Of a stretch of DNA of 64,000 nucleotides, positions 1 to 9,200 are shown in pieces (the stretch's first letter is position 1; each line of letters opens with the position of its first letter). The notes beneath the pieces are model-generated. The model saw nothing but the letters and a program-made list of their open reading frames with translations. It was not told where the DNA came from and did no database searches. This stretch comes from Desulfovibrio inopinatus DSM 10711. Lineage in GTDB: Bacteria > Desulfobacterota > Desulfovibrionia > Desulfovibrionales > Desulfovibrionaceae. The position numbers and the translations under genes were made by a program. The stretch lies in NCBI RefSeq assembly GCF_000429305.1, contig NZ_KE386878.1, positions 301,036-365,035 of the forward strand, read 5' to 3'.

Positions 1-141
1 GGTCATAAAGGAATTGTTGACGGTCTGATTGTAGCCGTAGATGGCTCCTGCCGTATTGTTGTTGAAGCGCAGATTGGTCAGAGGGGGAGACCGGGAGGAA
101 TTCCCTACTCGATTGTTCTCTGGATGAAAAAAGAGTCATGA
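1..141 (+). other. open frame cut by window edge, possible gene 3' end or intron-like tail
   Basis: A frame with no start inside the window runs to TGA at 139-141 and encodes 46 residues. I recognise no domain. Its last third (about 81-115) resembles the non-coding-looking stretch at 14078-14113, so this piece may be a mobile-element tail rather than a protein end. Treat it as unresolved. Confidence 0.25.
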
Positions 142-212
142 CGGTTGCCCCAGAGAGGGGAATATGCAAACATAGCTCGAATTATGCACACCGCCTGAAA
201 GGAGGACAGGTC

Positions 213-677
213 ATGAACACGTTGCGTGTCACCAGCCCGGCCTTTACATCGGAAGCAGATATTCCGCGCCATTATACTTGCGATGATGCCAATATCTTTC
301 CGGGGTTATCGTGGTCCGGTATCCCTTTGGAAACTCAGTCGATATCTCTTGTTTGTGACGACCCTGATGCACCGCATGGGCTCTTTGTTCACGGTATTAT
401 ATGGAATCTGCCACCGGAGACGACGGAACTGGATGAAGGTCTGGAGCCGGAGGCGGTGGAATCGTTAGGCGGGATGTTCGGTGTCAATTCGTACGGTCGT
501 CGCGAGTATGTCGGCCCATGTCCGCCGTCGGGTTCTCATCGTTATTATTTCAAAGTGTATGCCCTCGATTGCCTGTTGTCGTTGCCTGCGACGGCGATGG
601 CCCATGAGCTGGAGCAAGCGATGCAAGGGCATGTCCTAGCGCGGGGAGAATTGATGGGACGGTATTCTCGTTCATAA
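213..677 (+). CDS. YbhB/YbcL family Raf kinase inhibitor-like protein (PEBP fold)
   Basis: This 154-residue protein belongs to the phosphatidylethanolamine-binding protein family, which binds small anionic ligands; its bacterial role is poorly defined. Visible hallmarks are DDPDAPHG near residue 48 and the ligand-site stretch CPPSGSHRYYF around residue 110. There is no signal peptide, so it is probably cytoplasmic. The ATG at 213 was chosen because GGAGGA lies just upstream (201-206) and the family normally begins a few residues before the first strand (here LRVTSPAF). An upstream in-frame start at 138 would add 25 unconserved-looking residues. It converges with the membrane gene ending at 684. 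Confidence 0.9.
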   Translation: MNTLRVTSPAFTSEADIPRHYTCDDANIFPGLSWSGIPLETQSISLVCDDPDAPHGLFVHGIIWNLPPETTELDEGLEPEAVESLGGMFGVNSYGRREYVGPCPPSGSHRYYFKVYALDCLLSLPATAMAHELEQAMQGHVLARGELMGRYSRS

Positions 678-683
678 TCGTCG

Positions 684-1640
684 TCATTTCGTTACGACAA
701 AGTAAATTATTCCGACGACAATGAGACTGGCTGTGCGCATCAATTGGCTACAGGTGATGAGTTTGAGCGCCGGGCCTGGTTTGAATATCCCGGCATAGTA
801 GGGGAATTGGTGCCGAAACGCACGCATGGGTGATGACAACACATTGCCGAGAATGAGCGCAATGATGATATCACGATTCGTTAATGTTCCGGCATCAAGC
901 AATGCACCAGCTGCTGCGAGACCGGCCGTAAATTCACTTGCCATTTGAAAGACGATAATGCTGATGGTTTGCGGAGAGAGCCACGGCAAAAAGTCAAGAT
1001 GCCGGGACGCTGCCTCTTCGATGACCTTGAATACACCGTGTGTATTGAGAAAATAGATTATAATATAAATGGGGATAGTAAACGAGGCGACTTTCTTGAT
1101 GCGCTTTTTGAAGCGGGTCCAGGTCTTCTTGAGTGCATCCTGCCAGGACGTTGCCTTCTGTTCGTCGAGGCGACATACGACGCATCCCGCATCAATTGGC
1201 GGTAACAGACGATTTCCGAGAAGCAGAATAAAGGCCGTTCGCAAAAAAGCAGCGCATAACGTTAGAGATACGTAAGTAAATGCGGCCGGTCCGATGAATG
1301 GAACCGTGATAAAGAACATCGTGGGCAGATGGAGAAAATAGGTCGGTAAGCTATTGAACAAATTGGCCAGAATCAGTTCTTTATCGGTCAGGTGCCCTTT
1401 GTCATAGTTTTCGGCAAGAATGGTGTTGGCCGCTATGCCGGAAAAAAAGGCCATGGAGAAACTGGCTCCCACCACATCTTTGAGGTGCCCGATCCGGATA
1501 AGCGGAGAGGCCAATTTGGCCATGGCGCGAGTCCAATTCAGGGCTTCAACGAGGTTGGCGATAAAGAGGCCAATGGAAATGGCAATCATGAGCCGCGTTA
1601 ACGGCCAGACAAGATGTTCGGCGAGTTCAATCAGATCCAT
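684..1640 (-). CDS. nucleoside-recognition (gate) domain membrane protein
   Basis: The 318-residue product is polytopic, with about eight hydrophobic segments. Its two halves resemble the Gate/nucleoside-recognition fold also found in spore maturation proteins SpmA/SpmB and in FeoB-like and CNT-type transporters. FSGIAANTILAENYDKG in the first half and FQMASEFTAGLAAAGALLDAG in the second are typical of the paired gate repeats. The substrate is unknown. The start is uncertain: ATG at 1640 gives a normal family N-terminus, whereas a TTG at 1700 would add 20 residues; neither has a good Shine-Dalgarno. It is transcribed away from the small gene at 1736-1981 on the same strand, with about 95 bases between them. 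Confidence 0.75.
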   Translation of the reverse strand: MDLIELAEHLVWPLTRLMIAISIGLFIANLVEALNWTRAMAKLASPLIRIGHLKDVVGASFSMAFFSGIAANTILAENYDKGHLTDKELILANLFNSLPTYFLHLPTMFFITVPFIGPAAFTYVSLTLCAAFLRTAFILLLGNRLLPPIDAGCVVCRLDEQKATSWQDALKKTWTRFKKRIKKVASFTIPIYIIIYFLNTHGVFKVIEEAASRHLDFLPWLSPQTISIIVFQMASEFTAGLAAAGALLDAGTLTNRDIIIALILGNVLSSPMRAFRHQFPYYAGIFKPGPALKLITCSQLMRTASLIVVGIIYFVVTK

Positions 1641-1735
1641 ATGTATTGTGTGCTTTTTGAGGACGTACAGTAAAGGTACATTGACAATTCTGTCATGCAA
1701 AACAAGGCAGAATACTCGTGCGTGGTTGGCGAGAG

Positions 1736-1981
1736 TCAGTCCGGTTTGACAGCCAGCCAGTCGCTTGATGGCAGAAGATGCAGATGATGTCCATCGTTTT
1801 CAACGACGCGCTGCATGACAAGTTCAGCGGTGGCGGTATCAAATTCATCCTTCGATTTGTGCCAACGGTCATCAAATTGTTCAGGGGTCGCTTTCATGTC
1901 GAAAGCGTGAAGGTGGTCGAGAATCATGTAAAGCGACAGTGCGTCGTCGCTGAGGCCCAGATTGAAAATTTGGGGATCCAT
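1736..1981 (-). CDS. small conserved-type hypothetical protein
   Basis: An 81-residue acidic, soluble protein with no recognised domain. It is credible because AAGGAG sits the right distance upstream of the ATG at 1981 and the frame is free of rare features. The sequence is rich in Asp, His and Leu (LYMILDHLHAFDMK, DGHHLHLL), suggesting a small helical protein. It lies divergently from the NlpC/P60 lipoprotein gene. No function can be proposed. Confidence 0.65.
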   Translation of the reverse strand: MDPQIFNLGLSDDALSLYMILDHLHAFDMKATPEQFDDRWHKSKDEFDTATAELVMQRVVENDGHHLHLLPSSDWLAVKPD

Positions 1982-2217
1982 CGTGTGCTCCTTGCTGAGA
2001 ATATTAGCGAGCCGGCACTATAGGTTCATAGGGCCCGCTTGACCATAGGGCAAACGCTGAAAACTGTGAGTCAATGGAACGCTATTTTGTGCAGCAACAA
2101 ATTGTGCAGCAAGGGCAGGAAGCCGTGCGTTTCGTCGTGACGCATTGCGAAAATATTGAGGGCAGGATATCGATGCATGAAGGTCTTTGGCGAAACAATG
2201 AAACCGTGGGAATTCCG

Positions 2218-3633
2218 ATGAAGCGCGTTGTGTTACGTGGTCTTGTCCTGTGTTTGTTGACCATTTTGGCGGCTGGCTGTGCCTCAAAATCGCCAGAAGT
2301 TCGAGCGCCTCTTGCGCCTCCATCTATAAAAGGGATTCGGGACCTGTCTGTGTATCCGCAGAACGGGCTTGCTTATGTCGACTCGGACAAAAAAGGAACA
2401 CCTTTAGTGGATTCCTTTGAGGCAAAACGTCAGGCTGACGAATTTTTCAAACAATATTTCAGTCCATGGCGGAAAAAGCGAACCGGATTCAAACGACGCG
2501 ACGCTATGTGGGGAATTGCTCGGTATGGCAAATCTCCAGGCTATGATGCCCACGGCACACCGAATGATCCGTCATGGCTTGCGCATGCCGTTCAGATGGC
2601 AGACGCAAGCCATTTTCCAAGCATGTCGAGGTATGGTATCTCGTTGCATAATACCAACCTTCGGCTTTTACCCACGAATCGCCCACGCTTTGATAATCCC
2701 AGCGAGCCGGGAGAAGGGTATCCGTTTGATTATCTACAGAACTCGGCTTTATGGGCCAACACTCCTGTCTTTATTTCTCATCTGAGCCGAGATGGGCAGT
2801 GGTATTATGTTGAAAGTGCATTTGCCGCCGGATGGAGTCCCATCAAAGATATCGGGTTTGTCGACGATATTTTTATCGGTCGATTCATGACCGGTCGTTA
2901 TGTCTCGATTGTTCGCGACAAGCTGTTGGTCAGGACTGACAGAGGAGATATCACGACACATATGGGGGCGCTGTTCCCGGTGACAGCGCAGTCTGAGCGA
3001 GGCTACCGGGTACTGGCAGCAGCACGGGCTTCGGGGGGAAGAAGCGCTGACGCCGCTCTTGCTCGAGGAGCGGTGGCGGTCTCGGATGGTGTGCTTGTGC
3101 CGCTGTTCATGACACAGAAGAATGTGGCTGTTCTGGCAAATCGGATGATGAACCAAGCATACGGTTGGGGGGGGCTCGATGAAAAACGAGACTGCTCGGC
3201 CACTGTGCGCGACCTCTTTACGCCGTTCGGAATCTGGTTGCCTCGCAATTCCAAAGCTCAGGCTATGGATGGAATTTTTATTTCTCTCCAGGGATTGAGT
3301 CCCGAGTTGAAAGAGCAAGAGATTCTTTCAAAAGGGGTACCGTTTATGACGCTTGTCTGGTTGCCCGGTCATATTATGCTCTATATGGGCCAAAAAGATG
3401 GTAGAGTCGTGGTGTTTCATAACGTTTGGGGCTTACGGACATTGACTCCGGAAGGAGAGGAAGGTCGAGAGGTAATTGGCCGAACGGTTGTGACATCACT
3501 TCATGTTGGAGAGGAAAACCCTCTTGTTGGTTCAGACCGCATTTTGCTGAACCGGGTGAGAGGTATCAGCTATGTGGCTCCGCCATCGGTTGCCTGCATC
3601 CCCAAAGGACGTTCTTTTACGGGTGTTCAGTAG
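2218..3633 (+). CDS. NlpC/P60-family lipoprotein with SH3 domains (peptidoglycan endopeptidase)
   Basis: A 471-residue cell-wall hydrolase predicted to cut murein stem peptides. The N-terminus has a basic region, a hydrophobic core and a lipobox (ILAAGC), so it should be a lipoprotein. The middle (about 120-290) has the two bacterial SH3-like domains usual in this group. The C-terminal NlpC/P60 domain shows the catalytic Cys in RDCSA (C326), the His in LPGHIMLYMG (H385) and a third polar residue in VFHNVWG (H401). The ATG at 2218 was chosen because it places the signal peptide at the very N-terminus; the frame is open 48 codons further upstream. Its last 17 bases overlap the convergent MBL-fold gene. 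Confidence 0.88.
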   Translation: MKRVVLRGLVLCLLTILAAGCASKSPEVRAPLAPPSIKGIRDLSVYPQNGLAYVDSDKKGTPLVDSFEAKRQADEFFKQYFSPWRKKRTGFKRRDAMWGIARYGKSPGYDAHGTPNDPSWLAHAVQMADASHFPSMSRYGISLHNTNLRLLPTNRPRFDNPSEPGEGYPFDYLQNSALWANTPVFISHLSRDGQWYYVESAFAAGWSPIKDIGFVDDIFIGRFMTGRYVSIVRDKLLVRTDRGDITTHMGALFPVTAQSERGYRVLAAARASGGRSADAALARGAVAVSDGVLVPLFMTQKNVAVLANRMMNQAYGWGGLDEKRDCSATVRDLFTPFGIWLPRNSKAQAMDGIFISLQGLSPELKEQEILSKGVPFMTLVWLPGHIMLYMGQKDGRVVVFHNVWGLRTLTPEGEEGREVIGRTVVTSLHVGEENPLVGSDRILLNRVRGISYVAPPSVACIPKGRSFTGVQ

Positions 3634-4342
3634 GCGTGTATGTCATTGCGTCACCACATCCGGTGTAGGAAAAAATTTGTGTTGACGTCTCGCCGAGAGT
3701 CGACACGAGATCATTGATCCATGAAGTATTACCAAAAACATGCATAGGGACGAAAATATCAGGTTGAATAATCCGTATCACGTCCAACGCACCGGAAAAG
3801 TCGGCAACGCGTGTATCGGCATTGGAAAATGCAATATGAGGAGCGAAATCTGCAATATTGGCAAGAGCTTTGTTCCAGCCAAGTCGAACGGCCCGGTCAA
3901 CATTTGGCGGGGCCTTGGGCCAACGCCATTTTGCGAGGTCACCCCCATGATATATGCGTATACCGTTGATGGTGATACAAAATGCGACACCGAGATCATT
4001 GCTTTCTAATGTTGTTACATCGAAGTCTCGACCGTGATATGTTTGTTGCGGTTCCATCACAATGACATGCTCGGGAAGAGCTTCAGGGTACATATCGGCG
4101 ATATCGTCGGAGACGATCCATGTCGCGTGATTCGTAGAAGAAAGAACAGTACTGAGATTCGGACAGAAATGATCGCGGTGACTGTGGCTGGCGAATGCAA
4201 TGCAGCGTCGACCGGAGAGTTGTTGGCTCAGTATCTCGTGACATCCTGATGGAAGAAAATCAGATTGAGGGTAGTCAAAGAGTAAGGAAGTATTATTAAT
4301 ATTCACGATAAAACAATTATGGTGAATAGCGATGATGTTCAT
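3617..4342 (-). CDS. MBL-fold metallohydrolase (UlaG-like)
   Basis: A 241-residue metallo-beta-lactamase-fold protein with the metal-binding HSHRDH motif around residue 53, a later HGGD (near 131) that supplies another ligand, and VPMHVFG near the end. The compact size and absence of extra domains resemble UlaG-type or uncharacterised MBL hydrolases acting on phosphoester or lactone bonds; the substrate cannot be told. No signal peptide is visible, so it is likely cytoplasmic. The 3' end overlaps the convergent NlpC/P60 gene by 17 bases, and the 5' end faces the receiver-protein gene. Confidence 0.82.
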   Translation of the reverse strand: MNIIAIHHNCFIVNINNTSLLFDYPQSDFLPSGCHEILSQQLSGRRCIAFASHSHRDHFCPNLSTVLSSTNHATWIVSDDIADMYPEALPEHVIVMEPQQTYHGRDFDVTTLESNDLGVAFCITINGIRIYHGGDLAKWRWPKAPPNVDRAVRLGWNKALANIADFAPHIAFSNADTRVADFSGALDVIRIIQPDIFVPMHVFGNTSWINDLVSTLGETSTQIFSYTGCGDAMTYTPTEHP

Positions 4343-4571
4343 TTGGAGAGAGTGTTCCTTGTAATGGCTTGTGTGTTGTCATATATTGGAGATGGGACCG
4401 TGATAAGTACGTATTCTGCAGCGTTTGATCAAATAGAATTTTTCCTTTTATGCCATTGAGAATTGTCATTGTCAGCGAAAATGTGCATAGTATATTCTTT
4501 CGATAGAAATCGTTTTCGACACTAAGGATTGCCTGTGTGATTTCCGCCTTCGTTTTCGTGTGGAGGAACAA

Positions 4572-4952
4572 ATGGAATCAATACGCATTTTACTCGCGGA
4601 AGATAATCCGGTTAACCAGTTCTTAGCTCGTCGTTTGCTTGAAAACCGTGGCTTTCAAGTGTCTGTTGCGTCTTCTGGGAGTGAAGCCATTGAAATGATT
4701 GCTCATCATGTATACGATATTATTTTAATGGATATTTCTATGCCGATTATGGACGGCATAGATGCCACTCGCCGAATTCGTGAGCTGGGTGTTCAGGTTC
4801 GAGGGAAGGATATTCCGATCCTGGCGTTGTCTGCTCATTCTTCACCTGACGATCTTGCTCAGTACACAGCGGCTGGAATGAATGGATTCATTCCAAAGCC
4901 AATAGAAAAAGAGGAACTCTTTAGAATTGTTGACGATGCACTTGGCGTGTAG
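4572..4952 (+). CDS. single-domain response regulator (REC)
   Basis: A 126-residue stand-alone receiver domain. All phosphorylation residues are present: the acidic pair E10/D11 (LLAEDNPVN), the acceptor D54 (ILMDISMP), the Ser in ALSAH (S87) and the Lys in IPKP (K109). The opening resembles receiver domains attached to hybrid kinases, suggesting phosphorelay use. ATG at 4572 is preceded by TGGAGG; the GTG at 4560 lies upstream of that site and is unlikely. There is no kinase next door, so the partner is unknown; two orphan histidine kinases lie far away at about 54 and 57 kb. Confidence 0.92.
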   Translation: MESIRILLAEDNPVNQFLARRLLENRGFQVSVASSGSEAIEMIAHHVYDIILMDISMPIMDGIDATRRIRELGVQVRGKDIPILALSAHSSPDDLAQYTAAGMNGFIPKPIEKEELFRIVDDALGV

Positions 4953-5166
4953 TGTCGTTCGTATTGAACGGGAGTTAAAATGTTGCGATGAAAAGAAAAA
5001 CCATCTTGACAAATCTTATAACACGTCATTTATGAATAAAAAAATGTTGTGAAAGATTGTGTAACGCATACATTCATTGGAAAAACGAGATGATGTACAG
5101 AATCGTATGGTCTTGCTAGAGTAAATGTTGTGTCCGGCATGACTAGAGGAAAAGAGGTGTGTGGAA

Positions 5167-6099
5167 ATGGCCGTTGGTTATCACGGGGAAGTGGTCATTG
5201 TAGAGCAAGAATTGACAAATTTAGCCTCTCCTTTTGTCGTATCGGCTAAGCGTTCGGGGGATATAGGCTGGATGCATGATATTCAGTCTCTGGAGCCGTT
5301 TCTTCATGAAACTATAGACCTCGGAGGCTCTTACGTTACCGCCAAACGTCGGCAGATTGGAGAGGGACCACGTGTGATTGTCACCGGTACATGTCCTTCA
5401 TGTCTGGATACGGCCTGGGGGTTGGCGGATATTGATGTTTTAAATGATTTTGACTCCGTCATGACGTACACGCAAACGCAAGGGCGAGGGCAATTGCGAA
5501 GGCAATGGTCGTCTCCTGCTGGCAATGTGTACGCTGCGCTTGTTTTGCCTGAGCGATTCGGTCCACTTGCTGATGCTGTGTCGGTTGCCCTTGGGGCAGG
5601 TGTTGTTCTTTGCTTCCAATCGCAGGGTATCGATGCCCGGCTGAAATGGCCGAATGACATTTTGGTAGGTGACAAAAAGGTTGGCGGAATATTGATTGAA
5701 GAACGTCATGGGCAGATGATTGCGGGAATCGGAATCAATCTTGCCTCTTGTCCTCCAGCCTCAGCGTTGCGACGAGATGCGGCTATTGAAGCTGACTGTC
5801 TTCGCTTTCCTGGCGTTCAACCAGGCCCGCTCACTGTGTGGTTGCATCTTGTGGAGTTCTTACAAAAATGGTATGTAAACTATCTTGCGGTCGCTTCCTC
5901 ATGTCGATTTGTGTCCGACATTGAGCGCAACCTAGCATGGCTTGGACACAGCGTTTTGATCACGAACGACGGACCCCGGACATACAAGGCTGAAATCATT
6001 GGCTTGGCTGATGACGGTGGTCTCCTTATTGAGACATATGCCGACGGCAACGTTCTCCGCCGCGTTCTTCACGGCGGAAGCATCATCCCACTTATGTAA
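5167..6099 (+). CDS. birA: biotin--[acetyl-CoA-carboxylase] ligase
   Basis: A biotin protein ligase of about 310 residues that activates biotin with ATP and transfers it to the carrier lysine of carboxylases. The biotin/ATP loop is TQGRGQLRRQW (near residue 105) and the catalytic lysine is in LKWPND (K160), followed by GGILIEE and GIGINL. The first 90 residues are not a clear DNA-binding helix-turn-helix, so repressor activity is doubtful. The start is ambiguous: GTG at 5161 or ATG at 5167; GAGG at 5154-5157 spaces better for the ATG. It lies directly upstream of pyruvate carboxylase, its expected substrate, with about 105 bases between. Confidence 0.9.
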   Translation: MAVGYHGEVVIVEQELTNLASPFVVSAKRSGDIGWMHDIQSLEPFLHETIDLGGSYVTAKRRQIGEGPRVIVTGTCPSCLDTAWGLADIDVLNDFDSVMTYTQTQGRGQLRRQWSSPAGNVYAALVLPERFGPLADAVSVALGAGVVLCFQSQGIDARLKWPNDILVGDKKVGGILIEERHGQMIAGIGINLASCPPASALRRDAAIEADCLRFPGVQPGPLTVWLHLVEFLQKWYVNYLAVASSCRFVSDIERNLAWLGHSVLITNDGPRTYKAEIIGLADDGGLLIETYADGNVLRRVLHGGSIIPLM

Positions 6100-6204
6100 C
6101 GATCATCACAAGAACACGTCGTATTGGGGCGGCGATGGTTTGTGATCGTAGGTGGGACACACAAAACGGGTTTATCCGTTGGAAACCATTTTTTGGGGAG
6201 TTGT

Positions 6205-9200
6205 ATGGCTGAAAAAACTTTTGAAGACGTCCTAACGGAGCTGGAGGGCAAGTCGGTCCTGGTGGCCAACAGAAGCATAAGCGCCCGACGCATACTGCGA
6301 TCTGTGCGTGAACGGTTTCGTGCCAATCCTGTCTTGACCGTTACTGATGTTGACATGACCTCGCCCGCTGTTAATGGGGCAAATGAAATTATCCGGCTTG
6401 GTCCGAATCCCCGAGCTTACCTTGATCTCGATAAAATTATTTTCGAAGCCAAAAATAAGAATATCATTGGCATCCATCCGGGATGGGGCTTTGCATCGGA
6501 AGATGACCGATTTCCGCAAAAGTGCGCTGAAGCAGGCATTGTTTTTATCGGCCCTACAGCAGAAGCCATGCGCCTTCTCGGGAACAAAGTTCAGGTACGC
6601 AAACTTGCTCGTCGCTTAGGCATTCCTGTCGTGCCTGGTTCTGACGGGGCTGTAACGGTTCCCGAAGCGAGAGAAGTGGCGAAAGATCTTGATTATCCCA
6701 TCATGCTTAAAGCCGAAGGCGGGGGCGGTGGTCGCGGAATTTATATCGTTCGCGATCCTTCCCAGCTTGAAGATGCTTTCTCTAAAGCCTCGGCATTGGC
6801 ACAAGCCTCGTTTGGCAATCCGCGCTTATATGTCGAAAAATTGTTGACATCCATTCGGCACCTCGAAATTCAGATTGTGGCCGATAAATACGGCAATGTT
6901 GTTGCCTTGGACGAACGCGATTGCACGGTACAACGCAACCATCAAAAATTGGTGGAGCTGACCCCCTCACCGTGGCCGGGAATGACACCGGAACTGCGCG
7001 CACAACTCAAAGACTATGCCGTTCGCCTTGTGAAAGAGACGGGATATCATTCGCTGTGCACAGTGGAATTTCTTGTTGAGTCCGACGGCACACCGTATTT
7101 GATTGAAGTCAATACGCGACTCCAGGTCGAACATGGTATCACGGAATGCCGTTACGGTATCGATCTTGTTGAAGAGCAGATTGCCATTGCCTTTGGTGCG
7201 AAACTGCGTTTTACCGAAGAAAATATGCAGCCGCTCCATTGGGCCATGCAGGTTCGTATCAACTGCGAAAACCCCCGTGACGATTTTTCGCCCAACGCCG
7301 GTCCCATTGCTCGGTATATTTCTCCCGGTGGACAAGGGGTACGCTTGGATTCTTGCTTGTCCAATGGATATGATTTCCCTTCGCAATACGATTCGGCTGG
7401 CGCGCTGCTCATTGCGTATGCCAAAGATTGGGAAAAAGTGCTTGGCACCATGGATCGGGCGCTTCGCGAATACACAATCGGTGGGTTGCGGACGACCATT
7501 CCGTTCCATCGCCAAATTGTTCGCCATCCTAAGTTCCGCGCGAGCGAGTACGATACGAATTTCGTCGCCAATGCACCGGAGCTCTACAACTACCTCGATG
7601 ACGAGCCCGAAGCTCTTCGTCTTACTCGACTTGTCTGCGAGATTGCGGCCAAAGGCTTCAATGACTATGTCCAACTCGGTGAATATCGCGGACGCCAAGA
7701 CAAACGTGTTGGCCGGTTCCATCCGGTTATGCCAGCTGTTGATTTCAATTGCTGCAAACCGTTCTATCCTCGCGGTGATGGACAGGCCGTTCTCGATTTC
7801 ATTCGTGACTCCGGCTACGTCCACTTCGTTGATACGACGACGCGTGATATTACCCAGTCCAATAGCGGCAACCGCTTTCGTCTCGCCGAAGATGAATTGA
7901 TCGGACCCTACCTCGACAACTGCGGTTTCCTTTCGCTGGAGAACGGCGGCGGCGCACACTTTCACGTCGCCATGATGGCCAACATGACGTACCCATTCGC
8001 CGAAGCACGGAAGTGGAATCATTTTGCGCCGAATACGCTGAAACAAATTCTCATCCGCTCAACCAACATTCTTGGCTACAAACCACAGCCGCGTAATGTT
8101 ATGCAGCGCACAGGTGAGATGATTTGTGAGCATTACGATATCATCCGTTGTTTCGATTTCCTCAATCACATTGAGAACATGGAACCCTTTGCCGAGGTCG
8201 CACTCAACTCGAAGCAAAACATCTTCGAGCCGTCGATTTCTCTCTCGTATGCCAAGGGCTTCAGTGTTGATCGCTATATGTCGGTTCTTGAGGAAATCTT
8301 GGAAATGACGGCAAGAGTTGGCGGCACGTCGAAAGAAAAAGCCAGCCGACGCATCATTTTAGCTCTGAAAGATATGGCTGGAGTTTGTCCGCCGATCTTT
8401 ATCAGCGAACTCGTCACAGCCATTCGTAAAGCGTATCCCGATCTCGTTGTGGATTATCACCGCCATTACACCGACGGCCTGTTTGTTCCGGCCGTGGCGG
8501 CGGCTGCCAAAGCCGGGGCGCATATCGTGGATACAGCCATTGGGGCTTCTGTCCGGTGGTATGGTCAGGGTGAAGTCTTGTCCACGGCTGCCTATCTTGA
8601 AGAGCTTGGCATGAAGACCAATCTCGACAAGGAAAAGATCCGGCAGTGTGGCTTTGTTCTCAAACAGATTATGCCTTATTATGATCGATATACGGCACCG
8701 TATTTTCAGGGTATTGATTATGATGTCGTCGAGCATGGTATGCCTGGCGGAGCGACCTCGTCTTCTCAGGAAGGCGCGTTGAAACAGGGCTACATTCACC
8801 TGTTGCCCTACATGCTCAAATTCCTCGCTGGTACACGGAAAATCGTTCGGTATCACGATGTGACCCCTGGGTCTCAAATTACCTGGAATACGGCGTTTCT
8901 GGCTGTCACGAGCACGTTTAAACGCGGTGGTGAGCGCGCCGTCCTTGACTTGCTTGAAATTCTCGAAACGGTTTCTGTGAAGCCGGAGGAAGAACTCACA
9001 CCGGCGGAAAAAGAAGATCGGCTTTCCATTTATGCTGATTCCAACGACGCATTCCGGAACTTGCTGCTTGGCAAGTACGGAAAGCTCCCCCTGGGATTTC
9101 CGCCTGACTGGGTTTACCAAAGTGCTTTTGGTCCCGATTACAAAGCGGCTTTGGCCCAACGCACGACGAAGTCTCCCCTTGGTGCGCTTGGCGAAGTCGA

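Noticed and set aside
6967-8046. 359-codon antisense frame within pyc
   Set aside because: It is opposite the conserved carboxylase domains and has no recognisable protein features.
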